Source: Owenia fusiformis (lineage: Eukaryota; Annelida; Polychaeta; Sabellida; Oweniidae). Taken from it: a stretch of 64,000 nt of DNA. The translations under genes and the position numbers were made by a program. Positions 59,740 through 64,000 of this stretch are shown here, in pieces. Positions within the stretch are counted from its first letter, which is position 1. Each line of letters opens with the position of its first letter. Under the pieces are notes generated by a model. The model had not been told where the DNA came from. It saw only the letters and a program-made list of their open reading frames with translations, and ran no database searches. The stretch is taken from assembly GCA_903813345.2 (NCBI GenBank), contig CAIIXF020000003.1, forward strand, positions 9,442,218-9,506,217. The letters are read 5' to 3'.

Positions 59740-59797
59740 GACATGTTAATTAATACATGATAATAGCACCATGACAACAATAGAAAGGAATTAAATG

Positions 59798-60204
59798 TGA
59801 CGTCCTGCAGATTCCTCGAACCAATGACCGACTATGACGTCATGTAGATTCTTAGAATCAGTGATAAGAATCAGATTTCATCATGACGTCATGCCTTGAG
59901 ATCAAAATATTGTGACTTTGAAACCATGAACATTGTTTTTGAACTTTCATTTAGAATGCGCATCTATTACCAGAAAAAATATGCTTTAAAAGTTACTAAT
60001 AGACTTACGCATACTTACCCATCATTAGGCAGGTTTCAAATGAAATCAAACCTCAGATATCAGCAGATAATCAACAGATTTTGACGATTTGTACAATTTC
60101 CTGTCGAGACTCGCGATTTTGTTTACATAACAACAATTAAGAGAAATCTTAATGTGACGTCATGTGAATTCTAAGAAGTAATCAATATATATCTTATGAC
60201 GTCA
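59798..60204. promoter_or_regulatory. Cluster of five CRE (TGACGTCA) sites upstream of the PP1-motif gene
   Basis: TGACGTCC at 59798-59805, and TGACGTCA at 59835-59842, 59884-59891, 60155-60162 and 60197-60204. Four are perfect CREB/ATF palindromes. They lie 60-465 bases upstream of the start codon at 59739 (- strand). Flanks such as ATGT[GA][GA]ATTCT[TA]AGAA recur, so the sites may descend from a short repeated unit. Confidence 0.6.
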
Positions 60205-63200
60205 TATTGTCATGTATAGTATTTCCGAGCTCACACAGCTACCATTGTTTTCTAACCAATCAGAATCAATCATATCAGATGGTTCATGCTTCTACGGGGT
60301 ATATTCAAAAACTTCTGATCTCACCTGTATCTGAATTCCTTCTTGATAAGTCAATAGGGAGGTTAAATTACGTGTTTTAAGATAACCTGAACGTGCGCGT
60401 GTAATATTACGACCCCCGGGGATCATTGTCCCGCTCTCAAATCACTTTCCAAGGACCTTGACGGGGATGAAATGATGATGACTGTTTTACTTTATTTCGG
60501 TCCAAACCTTCTCTAATTCTGTAAGCTAAAGACTCGGGTAAGTTTTACTCAATGTTGGCCAAGTAAACAGCTGTAATTCATAGAGGGAATTTTCTACATC
60601 GGCCATATGCTCAACTTGGAATAGTGTGCACAGGCTCCAAAAATAATCGAGACAACATTGAGACCTCTGGACATGTTCGGGATGTTTTAGAGTCCATTGC
60701 AGTATGCATTCCATGGGCATATACATCATGGCTATTCTCCGGCTGTCAATTACCTAAATTACAAGACCCGCCCAATTTGAGACCGCTATTTTATGGCCAA
60801 ATAGTACTCATTTAAATATAAATAGTTCATATTCATATTCAAATTAGTTGACCATACAATAGCAGTCAAATCGTCAGCCGGCGGTAGAATACGCGAATGC
60901 TAGTTCATACTTGAGAGCTGATACAAGATTTGACCATGTATGTACAATCATGGACGTATATCAACTACACACGTCCCACTGAAAACGGCTAAAGTGTGAA
61001 ACAAATTTTGTTAAAAATTCAAAAATGCATTAAAATGATTTTTTCAAATATACATGTAGTATGTATCTGTATACATTTATACACACGTCACCGAAAGCAT
61101 TGAAGTAAACTCAAAGGAACAATAGGTGGAATTTCAAATTGAAATTAGGGCCCGTCTCAAACGTGACGATTTTCACATTTCAAGTCCGTGATTCATATGC
61201 CAATATATTCACATTAGAATGCAATATTTTCAAAAAGCCAGGGACTTTCCCCATGCTACTCTTCTGTCCTTTAAAATCATAAATGAATTTGGACTACAAG
61301 TATTTTCCTTTTGATGTCCTTCACTTGTCGACATGAAACATCTGAATCCATGATTTTTCTCGACTTTTTTTCATACGTTGTGTTTTTAATTTGAGTAAAA
61401 TTGAAAGGTGTCGACACTATTAGAACATGAATCGATTCGGTCATGAAAAATGATGCTTTAGACGAATAGAAAATGATAAAAAAATTATTTGGGGAGCATT
61501 GATCATTAGGCTGAATCAACATTTTTCCGCGTGTCGTTTTTCACAAGAAAATTGGAAACAAATGACAATGAGTTATATGTTCACTTAAGGGAAGTTTTAA
61601 TTCACGAATTGGCATTTTTGATGACTATAGCTAGCTGAATTGAGAAACAAGTTTGTATTTGTGTCTTATATTTTCACCTTTATGTTTAATTTTCCGTCAA
61701 AACTCCACATAAAGCATGAATAGCAGTCGTGCCGTGTTTCACTATCTCCAAGGAAAAAGCAGTTACGCATAAGCTTACATGTTACATAATGTGGACTCAT
61801 ATGCAATCATAGTTTATACCATACTATGTACTGACACACATTTTCTATTTTCAATAACTAAGTGCAAACCACATTATTTATCTTTTTAAATCAACTTCTC
61901 CAAAATTTCACTGATTCAAGAAACCAGTTCTTTTTACATTTAACATCGATGGTGCAAATGCCAGGTCGTCAAGCACCCATCACCCTAGTTCCCGTTTAAT
62001 CTCTTATAGTGTATAAGGTAAGACGCTTTGATTTGTTTTTACAAATTTGAGAAACTTTTACTATGGATGTAGACCAGTTGCAGGGTGATGTAGTGAAGTC
62101 TTCCCTGCATGCACCACAAACAGCAGAACAACCATACATGTTCATTCCAAATGATATTAACGGCATTCAATCATGTATCAGAAAAGTCAGTTTAAAAGAT
62201 TTCAAATTTAAAGAGAGACTTTTTCATTTGAAATATTTTAACGGTATCTCTACTTGATTGTCCGTTATCATTTGAAAGATATGAGAATGATATTTCTGAC
62301 TTATCTAAGTCTGACGAAGCCAAAGGATAAAAATCATCTGCACTGTGAATATGAAATTTTCTTTTGGTCTGTAGTGCGCTTCATCGATGTCCCGATCTCA
62401 TCACACTTTTTGGACATTTTTCATGGCCACCGAAAACGTTCTAATAGTTATGTTTTGCTTCATTCGAGCTGAGTTAAGTCGCCAGAACGAAATATTTTTG
62501 TCAGACTCGATACTTTTTCAACGGTTTCTGATATCACATCACAAAACTCTCAGCATAAACTCAATTCTTTCCTGTGATTTTCAGTTTTTCTTTGAAGTTC
62601 TGCTGGAAGTTTAATTTTCGGTGCAATGGGTTAACCCGGTTTTGCTTTGGAGAGAGAGAACTTTGAAAGAAGTAATCTCGCTTTGTTGGCTCCATTCTCG
62701 AAGCGTGTATTTTGTGTCTCTGATTTCTTTTTGCTAGTCGGTTGGCGATATATTTCAAAGAGGAGTGTATTTTTGAATTGCTTGCCTTACATTTTCTTTA
62801 ATATTCTCGGGCATTGCTTAGTTTTTGCTTTTCTCTGTCTCTTTTCCAACGAATTGCGTTTCGCGAAGGCGTATTGAATATTACAGATCATATACAGATC
62901 GTGCAAATGGAATTCAAAAGGAAATAATAATTAATTATAACACAAAAACATCGTTGAAAAGCTTTAATCGTTCATATTACTTAATTAGAGTTTTCGGTTT
63001 ATGCTGTTCTCCATTAATAATAATTGCATTAATTGAAAAGAAAACAGAATGCAAACATTAAGGGACTTTATGATTGATTTCAGCGATCCCCGGGAATACA
63101 CTGAACGAAACGTTATTTACTAAGGGTCAACTATTTATGGCTTCAATGGTCTTCATATAACATTTTTTGTTATGACTTTTCCGATAAATTATGCTTATGG

Positions 63201-64000
63201 AATATCTAAATAACTTGTCATTTGCTTGCATGTAACGTATTATTGTAAAGACGTATAAATTGTAAAAAGCACATTTACAAAAGGGCAAATTCGTTTAGCT
63301 GTTATCATTTCCTTGTCTATGAGTTGATCTTTGTGCGCTATTACTAAATAATTGTTAAACATGTGTTATAAGAATATGGGCAATTATACAAAATTAAACT
63401 AATCCATCTGGGATTTATAAAAAATGGCTAATTACTGCTTTGAGTTCAATGCTATAATCGTGACGTTTTTCACGCGTGACGTTTGTCACAGTTTCGCACA
63501 ATATCAGTTCATAGATGCGGTAATGCTGGTTATTTCGAAAACCTTTTTTTGTTATAATGGAGTGGACATATTGTTTTCTTGGAAATTGCCCCATTTCCAT
63601 CCAAGACTACTGGCAATATATGAGTAACATCACGGTCGTTTTTCACAAGCAAAACTGTGAATTTTCAGAATTTTTCAGATCATGCTCATTATAATTCCAT
63701 CACAACTATTATCACGATTTGTGACACGATAGTCTGATAAATTGAACTAAAGACTTGATAACCAAAGATAATTTATTTATCTCGAGTTTCCCTACTGCCT
63801 TCTGGGCCCGTTTTAACGACCGTGACGTTTTTCACAGAATAAATTTTACACTTACTATAATGGGTATATATAATCGGTCGTAGGTGAGAAGCAAATAAAC
63901 TGCTGTCATCACACTCTGACTGAATGTTTTCTATGCCAACAGAACCAAAATGAAAAGATCCGACCATTTATAACTGAGATATGACATGTTTTCATAGGCG
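60205..64000. other. No gene recognised
   Basis: AT-rich DNA with short frames only. A frame at 62063-62257 starts with MDVDQLQGDVVKSSLHAPQT in good context, but I find no convincing donor or family. A GTGACGTTTTTCAC-like word recurs six times between about 61158 and 63835. Confidence 0.5.

Noticed and set aside
62063-62257. 64-codon frame beginning MDVDQLQGDVV as a gene or first exon
   Set aside because: Good ATG context but no consensus donor at a sensible point, no family resemblance and AT-rich drift in the second half.

Overview
The window is AT-rich nuclear DNA from an animal, probably a marine invertebrate of undetermined phylum. Genes have GT-AG introns of 0.3 to 14.5 kb. Intergenic and intronic DNA is full of MITE-like foldback elements, minisatellites and the 'ATGGCGGCCATTTT' / 'GGACGGACGGACG' repeat family often seen in marine invertebrate genomes. 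No bacterial, viral or CRISPR content is visible.

Four protein genes can be supported. (1) A complete CENP-T gene (inner-kinetochore histone-fold protein) on the + strand, 17604-46577. I assembled it by hand from 11 exons whose phases all join and sum to 748 codons including the stop. It has two N-terminal TPR[ST] Ndc80-binding-type motifs, an acidic middle, a histone fold and the CENP-T C-terminal tail. (2) A divergent, intronless seven-helix receptor-like gene on the - strand (20610-22106), inside CENP-T intron 2. (3) An intronless cGAS-like / Mab-21-domain nucleotidyltransferase (42836-44599, +) with an intact catalytic triad, inside CENP-T intron 10 between two large minisatellites. (4) A three-exon gene on the - strand (59739 to 53178) for an unrecognised 596-aa protein with a KVSF PP1-docking-type motif, six Pro-rich repeats and basic helical ends.

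Layout: 1-9.8 kb holds foldback elements, tandem duplications, an old LINE relic and copies of the GGCGGCC family. 9.8-17.6 kb has no confirmed gene, a 2.1-kb nested foldback and a possible CENP-T promoter side. 17.6-46.6 kb is CENP-T with its guests. 46.66-47.9 kb is a transposon-like element with an 830-bp palindrome directly after the CENP-T poly(A) signal. 48-52.8 kb is an array zone (37-, 86- and about 60-bp units). 53.2-59.7 kb is the PP1-motif gene, with three foldback elements in its introns. 59.8-60.2 kb is a cluster of CRE sites at its 5' end. 60.2-64 kb has no gene.

The most unusual structure is in CENP-T introns 3 and 4. The exon 3 donor is the first unit of a 19-bp array. The pyrimidine tract of exon 4 is the end of an 18-bp array. 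The exon 5 acceptor is the last of 15 copies of a 49-bp unit, each carrying the same TTTCATTTCAG acceptor, and all three frames through that array are open. The second is the nesting of an apparently active cGAS-like gene and a receptor-like gene in a kinetochore gene rich in inverted repeats.

Exon structures come from consensus splice sites, phase and homology recalled from memory. No alignment or transcript data were available.
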